From assembly GCF_021431925.1 (NCBI RefSeq), contig NZ_CP090371.1, forward strand, positions 558,001 to 622,000: a stretch of 64,000 bases of DNA. The letters are read 5' to 3'. The notes beneath the pieces were generated by a model. The model had not been told where the DNA came from. It saw nothing but the letters and a program-made list of their open reading frames with translations, and made no database searches. The stretch is from Halobaculum sp. CBA1158 (GTDB lineage: Archaea > Halobacteriota > Halobacteria > Halobacteriales > Haloferacaceae). The stretch's first letter is position 1; the number at the start of each line of letters is the position of its first letter. Shown piece after piece: positions 1 through 7,554 of the stretch. Both the position numbers and the translations under genes were made by a program.

Positions 1-365
1 GCAAACTCGCCGCCGCCGCCGATTGCCGTGAGCGACGCGTTAGACGACGAGATCAGCAGTCGGTACGAGTCCGGGCGGGTGTTCGTCCCAGCCGTCTCAG
101 ATTGACAGGCGTACAGGATCCACAACGATTCGGACCCGTCTGCAGCTCCGAGACGGAAGTCGGCACGGAACCGATCGCCAGAATCCGGGTACGCCGCAAG
201 CCCTGACGTAGACGCGATCGTCTCTCCGTCAGAGTCGTCAGTAACTCCGCGTGCAGCAGTATTCCCGTCCGTCGCCGACGATGTTTGTGTCTCCCATCCC
301 GGAGACCCCTTCGAGCCGCTGAAGCTGTCCAGCCCCGACTCGAAGCTCGTTATCAACTGGACCAT
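1..365 (-). CDS. LamG/concanavalin-like tail-associated protein (N-terminal part, cut by window edge)
   Basis: An open frame of 121 codons starts at ATG 365-363, directly after the stop of the next gene (366-368), and runs off the left edge. The visible protein begins MVQLITSFESGLDSFSG, then contains a beta-rich stretch (DRFRADFRLGAADGSESLWI, then LYACQ, SYRLLISSSNASL). This is the usual look of a laminin-G/concanavalin-like jelly-roll, a fold often found on viral receptor-binding or baseplate proteins. Position at the distal end of the tail module supports a host-contact role. The family call rests on pattern only, because most of the domain is outside the window. Confidence 0.6.
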   Translation of the reverse strand, partial: MVQLITSFESGLDSFSGSKGSPGWETQTSSATDGNTAARGVTDDSDGETIASTSGLAAYPDSGDRFRADFRLGAADGSESLWILYACQSETAGTNTRPDSYRLLISSSNASLTAIGGGGEF

Positions 366-1526
366 CTACCGCCGCACCTCCCCAGACCGCTTGACCAACC
401 CAGCCTCCGAGCCGGGCGTCTCGACGCTCCCGCTTGCCGTCGGCTCCAGCAGGTCGACCAGCCCGCTCGGCGTCGGCTCGCCGGTCGCCCGCGACCACTG
501 GATCAGATCCCAGCCGCGATGCCACCGGCCGTCGACGGTCGCCAACTCGCCCGTCGAAGCGTTCTCGAACACGACCTGCGCTTGGATGCGAGCGGGCCCG
601 AGATAGACGAGGTCGATATCCACCGGCTCCCAGTCGCTCGCGGGGAGTGCGATGTCGGTCCACGCGCCGTCGCCGCCGGCGGCGCTGGCGTCCCACTCTT
701 CAGCGGTGAGGGTGCCCGCGTCCTCGTCGACGCGCACGCGGATGGCGCGCGTCGAGAGCACGAGCGCCGCGTCACTCCCGATCTCGTGAGACGTGGCGAA
801 CACTCGCTGCCAGTTGATCACGCCGTCACTCTCCTTGTCGGCGTAGCCGCGGGTGTCGTGGGCGACGCAGTCGCGCTCGTACTCCTGGGCGTACGGGAGT
901 TTGTACGTGAGCGCTGGCGCGTCGGTCGGGGCGCTCGTCGGATCGTACAGGTCCACGTCACCGTGGACCGTCTCGGTCGTGTCGACCGGCGTCGCCGACG
1001 TGAGGTCGCCCGAAGTGGTGTCGTACCAGCGCGTGAGCGTTGCCCGGGCGTCGACGCCGACGTACTGCTGCTCGGTCGTCGGCGTCGCGATGTCCTGCTC
1101 GATCGAGGCGTTCGGCGACGTGTGAACGGCGCGCAACTGCTGGGCGCGCGTCCCCGCCGCCTCCAGTTCGACCGAGTACCGATGAAGCCGGCCGGCCGCC
1201 TGCGGGCGCTCGGGCTCGGTCGTCGCCGACTGGAGGATGTAGTACCCATCCGTGAGGTCGTCGACGGCGTCGCTGCCGTACACGGGGACCACGGAGAACC
1301 CTGCGCTGGCAGCGCCGGCCAACTCCTCCAGCGACTCGGCGAGTTCGTCGGCCGCGATGCCGCCGAACACGCCCGATATCGTCCGCGTGTTGGGCGTCTG
1401 TGCCGTCGCCTCGGCCGTCGCCGGCGCGTTCAACGCCGCGTTCTCGGCAGTCTGCTTGGCCGCTGCCGACGACGCTGTCTGTTGGACTGCCTGGTCGAGT
1501 GGGATCGCGTACGCGTAGAGTGTCAT
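366..1526 (-). CDS. Putative virus tail/baseplate protein, 386 aa
   Basis: This follows the tape measure and the 202-aa tail protein and precedes the LamG-like protein, the place of baseplate or tail-tip proteins in siphovirus genomes. The N-terminus (about residues 10-45) is Ala/Gln/Thr rich and probably helical. The remainder is acidic, with alternating short hydrophobic stretches typical of beta-sandwich modules (for example DGYYILQSATTEPERP at about 93-108 and ALVLSTRAIRVRVDED near 265). No catalytic motif, membrane segment or signal peptide is visible. The ATG at 1526 follows a 69-bp gap holding a possible TATA-like stretch (CTTTTGATAC on the coding strand). Function is inferred from position only. 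Confidence 0.65.
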   Translation of the reverse strand: MTLYAYAIPLDQAVQQTASSAAAKQTAENAALNAPATAEATAQTPNTRTISGVFGGIAADELAESLEELAGAASAGFSVVPVYGSDAVDDLTDGYYILQSATTEPERPQAAGRLHRYSVELEAAGTRAQQLRAVHTSPNASIEQDIATPTTEQQYVGVDARATLTRWYDTTSGDLTSATPVDTTETVHGDVDLYDPTSAPTDAPALTYKLPYAQEYERDCVAHDTRGYADKESDGVINWQRVFATSHEIGSDAALVLSTRAIRVRVDEDAGTLTAEEWDASAAGGDGAWTDIALPASDWEPVDIDLVYLGPARIQAQVVFENASTGELATVDGRWHRGWDLIQWSRATGEPTPSGLVDLLEPTASGSVETPGSEAGLVKRSGEVRR

Positions 1527-1595
1527 GGGTCTGGTGGGTATGTATCAAAAGCTGCGTTCGAGGGCAGTCTCGACGGTCGCGAGCGCCGGCCGGCG

Positions 1596-2204
1596 TTAGG
1601 GGAGGCGCTGGAGTTGCGACAGCGCCTGGTCGACATCGAGGACGGAGACGGCGGTGAAGCTCACGTCCGCCGCCGTCGGGTCGTCGTTGACGATCGCCGT
1701 CTCGGGGTCCTCCAGGCCGACCGTCAGCGGCTCGTAGATCCCCGACTCGGAGTGCTCGAACAGCTCCAGCGTCGCCGGCGTGAACGAGTCGCCCGCGACG
1801 CCGTTCCGGATGTACGACATGAGCACCGCCTGCTGGGCTTCCTTGTGTGCTCCCGTCGCCGTGTGTTTGTTCGGACCGACCGTCGGGTCTGGAGAACTAC
1901 CCCATTGGTAGGGCTCAGTTGAATTCGGCTTGGTCGTCGTCGTCGGTGCCTCGGCGTCGATCGCGAAGGCGTGTTGCCCGCCGCCGCTCACGCGGACCGT
2001 CCCGTCGTCCAGGTCGATATCGTCCCGAAGGCGCGAGAGGAGCGCGAGGACGCCCGTTCCTGTGTCCTCGACCAGGAAGCCAGTACGATAGATTTCTCCG
2101 ATCGAGCTCGCGCCCTGCGGACCGCCAGGGAGCTCGAATACTCCTGTCCGCTCGACGCCCGCGATCTCGGCGTCCAACGTGAGTCTGGCATACGGGAGCG
2201 TCAT
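1596..2204 (-). CDS. Putative distal tail (Dit-like) protein, 202 aa
   Basis: The 202-residue protein begins MTLPYARLTLDAEIAGVERT and has a beta-rich N-terminal half (residues 1-80). A Thr/Pro/Asn linker follows at about 86-112, then a mixed C-terminal domain ending QALSQLQRLP. Genes directly downstream of the tape measure in siphovirus tail modules usually encode the distal tail protein that connects tube and baseplate, so that role is plausible. No motif proves it. The start is the ATG at 2204. About 75 bp separate it from the divergent small membrane-protein gene, so both may share a promoter region. Similarity search is needed for a family name. Confidence 0.6.
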   Translation of the reverse strand: MTLPYARLTLDAEIAGVERTGVFELPGGPQGASSIGEIYRTGFLVEDTGTGVLALLSRLRDDIDLDDGTVRVSGGGQHAFAIDAEAPTTTTKPNSTEPYQWGSSPDPTVGPNKHTATGAHKEAQQAVLMSYIRNGVAGDSFTPATLELFEHSESGIYEPLTVGLEDPETAIVNDDPTAADVSFTAVSVLDVDQALSQLQRLP

Positions 2205-2266
2205 GAGCCACCCCTCCAGCGCCGACGGCGTCGCCGGGTGGCGCGAAACCTTTTGTGCAGGTGCGT

Positions 2267-2278
2267 GTATCGCGATAC
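2267..2278. promoter_or_regulatory. Perfect 12-bp palindrome in front of the divergent small gene
   Basis: GTATCGCGATAC ends one base before the ATG at 2280 of the rightward gene. It lies inside the roughly 75-bp divergent promoter region shared with the leftward 202-aa tail gene. A palindrome here could be an operator controlling the only rightward gene of the provirus window, or part of its 5' leader. This is inference from position. Confidence 0.35.
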
Positions 2279-2279
2279 C

Positions 2280-2468
2280 ATGAGACTACTTGGCGTCGAC
2301 TGGAGCGAGTGGGCGTTGCTTCTCGGGTCGGGCGTCATCGCCATCATGTCGTTGTCGATCGCGGTGGATGACGGAGACTGGTACGTCGGAATTATCGGTG
2401 CAGTCCTGCTTCTATCAACAGGACTCGCAGTCCAGCGACAACGTCGGATTAACGAGCTCACCGACTGA
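2280..2468 (+). CDS. Small two-helix membrane protein, 62 aa, only rightward gene of the provirus segment
   Basis: The protein MRLLGVDWSEWALLLGSGVI continues with a first hydrophobic helix (residues 10-26), a short DDGDW turn, a second helix (about 35-51) and a charged tail QRQRRINELTD. It fills a gap where no leftward frame looks coding, and its 3' end overlaps the 3' end of the tape-measure gene by 11 bp. Codon use matches neighbouring genes. Opposite orientation suggests separate control from the late operon, for example a superinfection-exclusion, lysis-related or lysogeny-expressed membrane protein. None of these roles is shown by a motif. Confidence 0.6.
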   Translation: MRLLGVDWSEWALLLGSGVIAIMSLSIAVDDGDWYVGIIGAVLLLSTGLAVQRQRRINELTD

Positions 2469-3840
2469 GCCCTCCGCCGCCGGAGAACGACGACTGGAAC
2501 TCTCTGCGGAGTTCGCGCTTGACATCCTCAAACGCCTGATCCAAGTCGCGTTGAGTCACGCCTGCCGCTTCGACGGTGACGTTCGCGGTCGTGTCACCGC
2601 CTGTGCGCTCACGACGACGATCGCCGGCGCGGTTGCTCCGCCCCGGCTGCGACGCCGCTTGGACGGCTGGGCCGATCGCGGCAGTCGCCATCCCACCGCC
2701 GGCCGACCAATCCACGTTGAACAGTTCTTCCAACAGCCCCTGATCTTCGCGTTGTGCGTCCTGCGCTCCGAGGATCGATGGGAGGGCGAACGGAACGCCC
2801 GCCGATGATCCGCCCGCTGCACCAGACCCATCGATGATCTTTTTCAGAAGGCCGGCACCGACGCCCGCACCGACTCCACCCCCAATGATCTCCTCGATAC
2901 CAACATCACCAAGCGGGCCGGAATCGGGCGACCCGCTGCCACCCGGCACACGCGGCGGGAGGTCGTCGGGCACATCGCCAGTTCCGTCCGGCACCGCTGT
3001 CGGCCCGGGCGCGTCGAGCGGCCCGGGCTGGCGATCCGGCGTCGACGGCGTGTCGGGCACCTCGTCGCGGCCGTCGGGCACGGCTGTCGGCCCGGGTGAG
3101 TCACGCGGCCCAGGCTGGCGATCGGGGTTCCGCGACGGGTCGCGCGATGGGTTCTCGTCGCGGTTGCCGGGCGTGTCCTCGCCCTCACCGTCGGGCGGGA
3201 GGATCGGTAACCACTCGGGCTCGTCAATCGTGATGGGCAACCAATCCGGGTCGTCGACATCGAGCGCCGGAAGCGACGACGGCGGCTCCAGCGGCGGGAG
3301 ATCGGGCGCGTCGAGGTCGGGGATCGGCGGCACGCCCAGGTCAGGTGCCTCGTAGTCGCCGAGGAAGTCCATCAACTCGTCGCCGACGGTGAGCGCGCCG
3401 GCAGCGAGGCCGCCGGCGGCGACGAACGGCGCGAACGCCCCAGCAACCCCGAGCGCAGCCATGCCGCCGCCGCCGCCCCGCGTCGCACGGTCGAAGGAGT
3501 CCTGCTCCATTTGATCCAGGAGCTCAAGAAGAATATCATTTCGGCGTTCGCTCAGGTCGTGCTCGACCTCCCACTCGTCGATGAGACCGGGCGCGGCCGC
3601 AGGCTCGTCGAGCGCGCCCTCGATCCCGGTGAGCGCGTCCACCTGCTGCGTCTGGAGTTGGCGCTGCATCGCCCGCTCGCGCGAGGCGATCTGCCTGTCA
3701 CCGCCTGCTCCGGCGCTGGTCTGGGCGGCGACCTGGACCTCGATGTCGTTCAGCGAATCCTCGATCGTCTGGCGGGCTGAACGAAGCGACTGGGGCGCGA
3801 CGGTCGCGTTGAACGTGGCGTCGACGTCGAACTCAGTCAC
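2458..3840 (-). CDS. Tail tape measure protein candidate, 460 aa
   Basis: Position right after the frameshifted tail chaperone (ATGA overlap at 3837-3840) identifies this as the tape measure gene. The N-terminal 120 residues are charged and helical. A glycine/alanine hydrophobic segment follows (about 125-155, AALGVAGAFAPFVAAGGLAA) and could be the membrane-active part. Residues about 160-330 are an Asp/Pro-rich low-complexity region with two near-identical copies of a unit with the core DRQPGP-(R/L)-D-(S/A)-PGPTAVPDG. A second glycine-rich hydrophobic segment (GGGVGAGVGAGLLKKIIDG) comes before an Arg-rich, helical C-terminus. It is short for a tape measure, which would imply a short tail if it acts as a simple ruler. 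Confidence 0.7.
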   Translation of the reverse strand: MTEFDVDATFNATVAPQSLRSARQTIEDSLNDIEVQVAAQTSAGAGGDRQIASRERAMQRQLQTQQVDALTGIEGALDEPAAAPGLIDEWEVEHDLSERRNDILLELLDQMEQDSFDRATRGGGGGMAALGVAGAFAPFVAAGGLAAGALTVGDELMDFLGDYEAPDLGVPPIPDLDAPDLPPLEPPSSLPALDVDDPDWLPITIDEPEWLPILPPDGEGEDTPGNRDENPSRDPSRNPDRQPGPRDSPGPTAVPDGRDEVPDTPSTPDRQPGPLDAPGPTAVPDGTGDVPDDLPPRVPGGSGSPDSGPLGDVGIEEIIGGGVGAGVGAGLLKKIIDGSGAAGGSSAGVPFALPSILGAQDAQREDQGLLEELFNVDWSAGGGMATAAIGPAVQAASQPGRSNRAGDRRRERTGGDTTANVTVEAAGVTQRDLDQAFEDVKRELRREFQSSFSGGGGLSR

Positions 3841-4519
3841 TCTGGATCACCGCCGAGGGCCAGGAGGCGCAGTCGCTCGATGCCCGGGAGACACACGAGC
3901 AACTGCTCGATCTCCCGCCACGTGAGTTCCTCGCGGACCTGAGCCGGAGCCATGCCGAGCGTCGCAGCAGCAGCCATCACGGCGAACGTCACCTCTGCGT
4001 CTGGGCTTGCTGGTTCCCCGAGCGCCGCTCGGCGTAGCTGCTCCTGTTTCCCGCATCCAGCGAGTTGACTCGCGTCACCTCCTCTTTCAGGTGCTGGATG
4101 AGTTGCCACGCCCACGGATCGAGGTCGCGGAGCGCCACGACGCGCTGCTGGATGGACTCGCCGCCCTCAAGGAACGGCGCGTCGACGAGCCCGGCGGCGA
4201 CCCAGTACAGATCCCGGAGGTTGCGGCCCTCCGTCTCGATCGTCTGCTGGTTGCGAGCCGCAGCGAGGAGGTCGCCGAACTGGGCACGGTCGCCGGGCGA
4301 CAGCGCCGCGATCGTGAGTTCGGCGTCGGGGCCCCATTCGGCAGCGGCGCGCTCGAACGAACGCATTCGCTGGTCGACCTGGACGCCCTCTTGGTCGAGA
4401 CGCTGCTGGTCGTCCGATCCTGCGTCGGCGCGGTCGGCCTCGTCCGCGATCTCGTCCAGGCGCTCGTCGAGCTCGTCGACGACGTCGGAGACGACGAGCG
4501 TGGTCGTGTCCGTCATCAT
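3837..4519 (-). CDS. Tail assembly chaperone, long product made by -1 frameshift (GT-like)
   Basis: The gene upstream of the tape measure has two overlapping frames. The zero frame runs from ATG 4519 to a stop at 3989. A second frame, open from before 4115 down to 3837, has no start of its own at a sensible place. A canonical slippery heptamer GGGAAAC lies at 4052-4046, with zero-frame codons GGA AAC. A -1 slip continues with CAG GAG CAG and enters the second frame exactly. The join is complement(3837..4046,4046..4519), giving 158 + 69 = about 227 residues. This is the known G/GT arrangement of tailed phages (lambda uses GGGAAAG). The extension holds a helical segment ending LLALGGDPE. Confidence 0.8.
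3989..4519 (-). CDS. Tail assembly chaperone, short product (G-like), 176 aa
   Basis: This is the zero-frame product. It starts at ATGATG (4519), overlapping the tail tube stop (TGA 4518-4516), and ends at 3989 with the tail QQAQTQR. The protein is acidic and mostly alpha-helical: DELDERLDEIADEADRAD near residue 13 and LIQHLKEEVTRVNSL near residue 139. That fits a cytoplasmic chaperone that binds tape measure protein during tail assembly. An upstream extension to 4621 is possible in frame but is Arg-rich and overlaps the tail tube gene, so it was rejected as the start. Location between tube and tape measure is the diagnostic feature. Confidence 0.78.
   Translation of the reverse strand: MMTDTTTLVVSDVVDELDERLDEIADEADRADAGSDDQQRLDQEGVQVDQRMRSFERAAAEWGPDAELTIAALSPGDRAQFGDLLAAARNQQTIETEGRNLRDLYWVAAGLVDAPFLEGGESIQQRVVALRDLDPWAWQLIQHLKEEVTRVNSLDAGNRSSYAERRSGNQQAQTQR
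4046..4052 (-). promoter_or_regulatory. -1 programmed ribosomal frameshift heptamer GGGAAAC
   Basis: On the coding strand the bases GGGAAAC sit as G-GGA-AAC in the chaperone frame, the X-XXY-YYZ form needed for simultaneous slippage of both tRNAs to GGG-AAA. The -1 frame is then open for 69 codons and ends at the tape-measure start. It lies inside the frame overlap (3989-4115). Confidence 0.8.
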
Positions 4520-5475
4520 CGAGCCTCCGCGGTCGGTGTCGTGAGCGTCGGCTCGACGCTGTTCACGTACAGCTCCGTGTTCTCCAAGCGATCGGTTGTC
4601 GCGTCGCCGAAGTTCTCCCACGAGTAGGTGTTCGGCTTCGCGCCGCTGCAGGCGAACGCCGCTTCGGTGTCGCCACCGCTTCCGAACACGAGCGATGCGT
4701 CGGCGTCCGACAGCGCCGAGTCCTTGACCGGAGCCGTCGAGTTACCGTACGCCAGCTGCAGGAGGTCGGTGTCGTCGATCACCTTGGTCGGCGTGAGCGA
4801 GTGCTCGGCCGCACCAATCACGGCGTCGGTGGGTGCTCGCTGGAAGCCGCGCTGGAACCGCGCGCCCGTGCTTGTCGACAGCGACGCCGACTCCATCTTC
4901 TTCTGGTCGCTCCCGCCGATCGACAGCGAGCCGCCGTGGAACATGAGCTCCGGACCGGTCGGCGACGGCTGCGATCCTGGCGTGATCGACGTGTTGCGTG
5001 TCTCGTCGCCGTACAGGACGGTCGCGTTGAACGTGACCGACTCGCCCACGTTGCACTCCCAGTCGATCTGCGGGATGATCGCACCCTTCGCGACGCGCTC
5101 GACCGTGCCGTTGAGGTAGTCCACGCCACCGAAGATCCGGAACGACTGGCACCGGCCGGCCTCGACCGACCACGTGTAGTCGTACGGCCCGGATCCTGAC
5201 TGCGTCGGCGGCGAGCCCATGTGGTGGTTCAGCAGCCACATGGTGTCCTCGGTGACCGTCCCCGAGATCGTCGCTGCGCCCTCGATCGTCGTCTCGCGGC
5301 TCGTGTACGATTCGGCTGAGAAGTTGTTCATCCGCTGGAGCGCGTTCTGCAGCTCCAGCGGCGTGAGTGTCGCGTCCGCGCCGACGTTGTAGAACGACGA
5401 CTCCGTCGGCGACCCCATGTACTCATCGACGGGCTCGCGCTGGATGGCGACCGTCTCGGTCCCCCCGCCGGTCAT
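4516..5475 (-). CDS. Major tail tube protein, 319 aa
   Basis: It lies between the tail-completion gene and the tail chaperone/tape measure pair, the fixed place of the tube protein. The protein is neutral to acidic and beta-rich. Its N-terminal region has a GSPTESSFYNVGADATLTP stretch, with TIEGAATISGTVTEDTMWLL near 65 and many Thr/Ser/Gly-rich strands, as in tail tube subunits that open conventional Caudoviricetes tubes. Family members of this size usually include an extra domain, possibly the central segment about 170-230 (SIGGSDQKKMESASLSTSTG). The ATG at 5475 is separated by 28 bp from the upstream gene. No membrane segment or enzyme motif is present. Confidence 0.7.
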   Translation of the reverse strand: MTGGGTETVAIQREPVDEYMGSPTESSFYNVGADATLTPLELQNALQRMNNFSAESYTSRETTIEGAATISGTVTEDTMWLLNHHMGSPPTQSGSGPYDYTWSVEAGRCQSFRIFGGVDYLNGTVERVAKGAIIPQIDWECNVGESVTFNATVLYGDETRNTSITPGSQPSPTGPELMFHGGSLSIGGSDQKKMESASLSTSTGARFQRGFQRAPTDAVIGAAEHSLTPTKVIDDTDLLQLAYGNSTAPVKDSALSDADASLVFGSGGDTEAAFACSGAKPNTYSWENFGDATTDRLENTELYVNSVEPTLTTPTAEAR

Positions 5476-5503
5476 ACTGTGCCTCCGCTATCGGTACTGT
5501 GTG

Positions 5504-6037
5504 TCATGTGTCTGGTAGCTCCTCGTATCCGCGGAACCGGACGTCGAAGTCGGTCCGGTAGTAGTCAGCGTACTGGTCGGACTGCGGTGCCTCGTTCTCG
5601 ACGAACAGCGTCGTGAACGACGTGTCCGGCTTCGAGACGTCGGGGTAGTGACGCTCGGCCTGGACGGCTCGCCGGAGCCGACGGACCAACACCTCGAAGG
5701 GGACGCCGTCGGTGCCGTCGGGATCGACGTGGCCCCACTCGTCGTGGTGGAGGCCTTCGACGCGGACGCCGACGACGGGCTCGACTCTGGAGTCGTACTC
5801 AAAGCCGATCGGCTCGCGGCCGGCGGCCGCGTCCGTCGCGCCGACGTAGCACCCGCGCTGGAGTTCGGCCGTCCGGTCGCGCATATCGCCCTCGAGGATC
5901 TCGCTGTCGTCGCGGTCGATCCGCTTCAGCGTGACCGGGTCGGTTGAGCCGTCCTGATTGGTGATCGAGTAATCCGCGGCGACGCTGTCGACGACGCTCG
6001 CGAACTGGGCGAGCACCCAGTCGACCTCGGCGCTCAT
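5504..6037 (-). CDS. Tail completion/terminator-like protein, 177 aa
   Basis: An ATGA overlap (6034-6037) couples it to the HK97 gp10-like gene upstream, and the tail tube gene follows. In HK97-type viruses this slot encodes the tail terminator or head-tail closure protein that caps the tube. The sequence begins MSAEVDWVLAQFASVVDSVA and has a mixed alpha/beta pattern, with strands such as GVRVEGLHHDEWGHV and DFDVRFRGYEELPDT. That is compatible with the minor tail U-like fold. The assignment depends on gene order more than on motifs. Confidence 0.6.
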   Translation of the reverse strand: MSAEVDWVLAQFASVVDSVAADYSITNQDGSTDPVTLKRIDRDDSEILEGDMRDRTAELQRGCYVGATDAAAGREPIGFEYDSRVEPVVGVRVEGLHHDEWGHVDPDGTDGVPFEVLVRRLRRAVQAERHYPDVSKPDTSFTTLFVENEAPQSDQYADYYRTDFDVRFRGYEELPDT

Positions 6038-6465
6038 GCCTGGGTCACCCGGCGGACGGTCTGGAGGGCGTCACGGATCGCCCGCGACTCGGGGATCCCG
6101 CCCGTCTCGCTGCCCCACTCGACCGAGGAGACGGTGATCTCCTGGTCGATCTTTTCGTAGTAAAAGTGCAGGACAGGGTCGCCTTCGATGGTGTGGGGCG
6201 ACACGCCGAATTCGAATAGGGCGGTCAGTTCGGGCCACTCGACGCGCATCTCGACGCTGTCGCCGTCGCGAGCGACGGTTGGCCCATCGACATCGTCCCA
6301 GATGTGGTCGATGTCGTAGCCATGAGCGCCCGCGTACTGCTGGAAGTTCTCCCGTGCCGTCGCGATGAGCAGCGGACCGATCTCCTCGGCGAGTGTCTGT
6401 TCGATCTCCTCGAGCAGCGCCTCGCGGAGGTCGTCCTCGAACCCGGACTCAAGCGTCGCCATCAT
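6034..6465 (-). CDS. HK97 gp10-like neck/head-tail joining protein, 143 aa
   Basis: This 143-residue protein opens with a long amphipathic helix (about residues 8-45, DLREALLEEIEQTLAEEIGP). A beta-rich section follows, including MRVEWPELTALFEFGVSPHTIEG, then a C-terminal helix. A helix followed by a hydrophobic strand ending F-E-F/Y-G-x-x-P-H is the pattern of gp10-type tail-neck proteins, where the late His/Pro segment is well conserved. Two ATGs (6465 and 6462) are possible starts. The gene overlaps the upstream small membrane protein gene by 17 bp, so translation is probably coupled. Confidence 0.7.
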   Translation of the reverse strand: MMATLESGFEDDLREALLEEIEQTLAEEIGPLLIATARENFQQYAGAHGYDIDHIWDDVDGPTVARDGDSVEMRVEWPELTALFEFGVSPHTIEGDPVLHFYYEKIDQEITVSSVEWGSETGGIPESRAIRDALQTVRRVTQA

Positions 6466-6724
6466 CGCCTCCGTCCTCGCCAGACCCCGAGTCCGAGCCC
6501 TCGGTCAGCTGCTGGGCCTCGTCGACGGCCGCTGACATCGTCGCGCGACCGAACACCGCGTAGCCGCTCGCGAGCACGAGCGCGACGACGACGATGTCCC
6601 AGGTCGTCCCCAGGGGATCGCCCGTGAGATGGCCGTGCGCCCACAGCGCGATGATCGTCGCGACGACGAGCGCACCGACACCCGAACGCAGGGCGCGATA
6701 GGGGCGCTTCGGCGTGGGCGTCAC
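6449..6724 (-). CDS. Small two-helix membrane protein of the neck module, 91 aa
   Basis: The frame extends upstream to 6928, but that part is a shadow of the connector gene. The sensible start is GTG at 6724, in a GTGA overlap with the connector stop (6721-6723). The product begins VTPTPKRPYRALRSG and has two hydrophobic helices (about residues 17-33 and 43-61). It ends in a long Asp/Glu/Gly tail (EGSDSGSGEDGGDDGDA). A membrane protein embedded in the head-tail joining operon is not part of the virion by analogy. A holin-like or membrane-anchoring role is possible but unproven. Confidence 0.65.
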   Translation of the reverse strand: MTPTPKRPYRALRSGVGALVVATIIALWAHGHLTGDPLGTTWDIVVVALVLASGYAVFGRATMSAAVDEAQQLTEGSDSGSGEDGGDDGDA

Positions 6725-7551
6725 CGGTACACCTCCAGGAGTTCGTCGGCCTTCTCGCGCATCTTCTCGGCCTTCGTCTCGACGTTGTACACGGTCGCGT
6801 TCTGCGGGATCTCGATGACCGCATCCTCGACGAGCTCCGCGCCGGCGCGCAGAGCGACCGCCCGCCGGACGTTGCGCGGGATGCCCTCGTGGCCGTAGCT
6901 CCACTCCAGGTACACCGCGTTCGCCCACGAGTCAAGGACGTACTCGTCGCTCTTCCCTGTCTTCAGCAGGTTCGTCACGTCGAGATACAGCCGCGACCAG
7001 CCGCCGTTGTTGACGCGGAGGTAGTAGTCCTCACCCGACGGCGGCCACGAGCCTTCGGTGTAGTCGTCGCTGGCGACCCAGTCCTCGTAGGTGCCGTCGG
7101 TGGTCCGGACGTGCAGCGCCTCGATCGCATCGGCGTCTCGGCGGTCGAGTTCGATCGCCGCGTAGTCGCCCTGGACTGTCTTCGGAGACAGTCCGTCCAT
7201 GTCGGCGTAGTCTGGTTCAGGATCGTCGTCTGGGTCGTAGTCGACCCACGTGGGCGGGTAGTAACTCGACCGATCGTCAGAGCCGGTCGTGAGGAACGAC
7301 CGTGTCGGGATGTCGTACTCGTCGTCGCGGCTTCTCGTCTCGGTCGGGATGTCGATCTGGTCGGCTTCGTTGAGGATCCCAGCACCAGCGGGCGCGTACC
7401 AATGCCGCTTCAGCGACTTTTCGACCGGCTCGGTCTCGGCGACGATCGCGTCGATGGCGATCCGGTTGTCCTGGTCGATGTCGCCAGGGAGATTCGCCTT
7501 GCGGAGTGCTCGACGAACGTCCTCCAGCGTGCAGTAGCCGACGGCAGACAT
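6721..7551 (-). CDS. Head-tail connector protein (gp6/adaptor-like), 276 aa
   Basis: The N-terminus (YCTLEDVRRALRKANLPGD) and C-terminus (VRRAVALRAGAELVEDAVIEI) carry the helical elements typical of connector complex proteins that sit under the portal. The middle (about residues 60-210) is an acidic insertion with many Tyr/Trp residues, larger than in bacteriophage gp6 (about 100 residues). The Tyr/Trp-rich DYYLRVNNGGWSRLYLDVTN stretch looks like a beta domain. The gene sits directly after the decoration and LEM-like genes and before the neck genes. Function is assigned by order and helical pattern. Confidence 0.65.
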   Translation of the reverse strand: MSAVGYCTLEDVRRALRKANLPGDIDQDNRIAIDAIVAETEPVEKSLKRHWYAPAGAGILNEADQIDIPTETRSRDDEYDIPTRSFLTTGSDDRSSYYPPTWVDYDPDDDPEPDYADMDGLSPKTVQGDYAAIELDRRDADAIEALHVRTTDGTYEDWVASDDYTEGSWPPSGEDYYLRVNNGGWSRLYLDVTNLLKTGKSDEYVLDSWANAVYLEWSYGHEGIPRNVRRAVALRAGAELVEDAVIEIPQNATVYNVETKAEKMREKADELLEVYR

Positions 7552-7554
7552 AGG

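Noticed and set aside
285-1922. 545-codon rightward open frame across the tail genes
   Set aside because: Arg-rich and antisense to two better frames with acidic composition; typical high-GC shadow.
3989-4621. Upstream start (4621) for the tail chaperone
   Set aside because: The first 34 residues are Arg-rich and overlap the tail tube gene; ATGATG at 4519 fits the overlap pattern.
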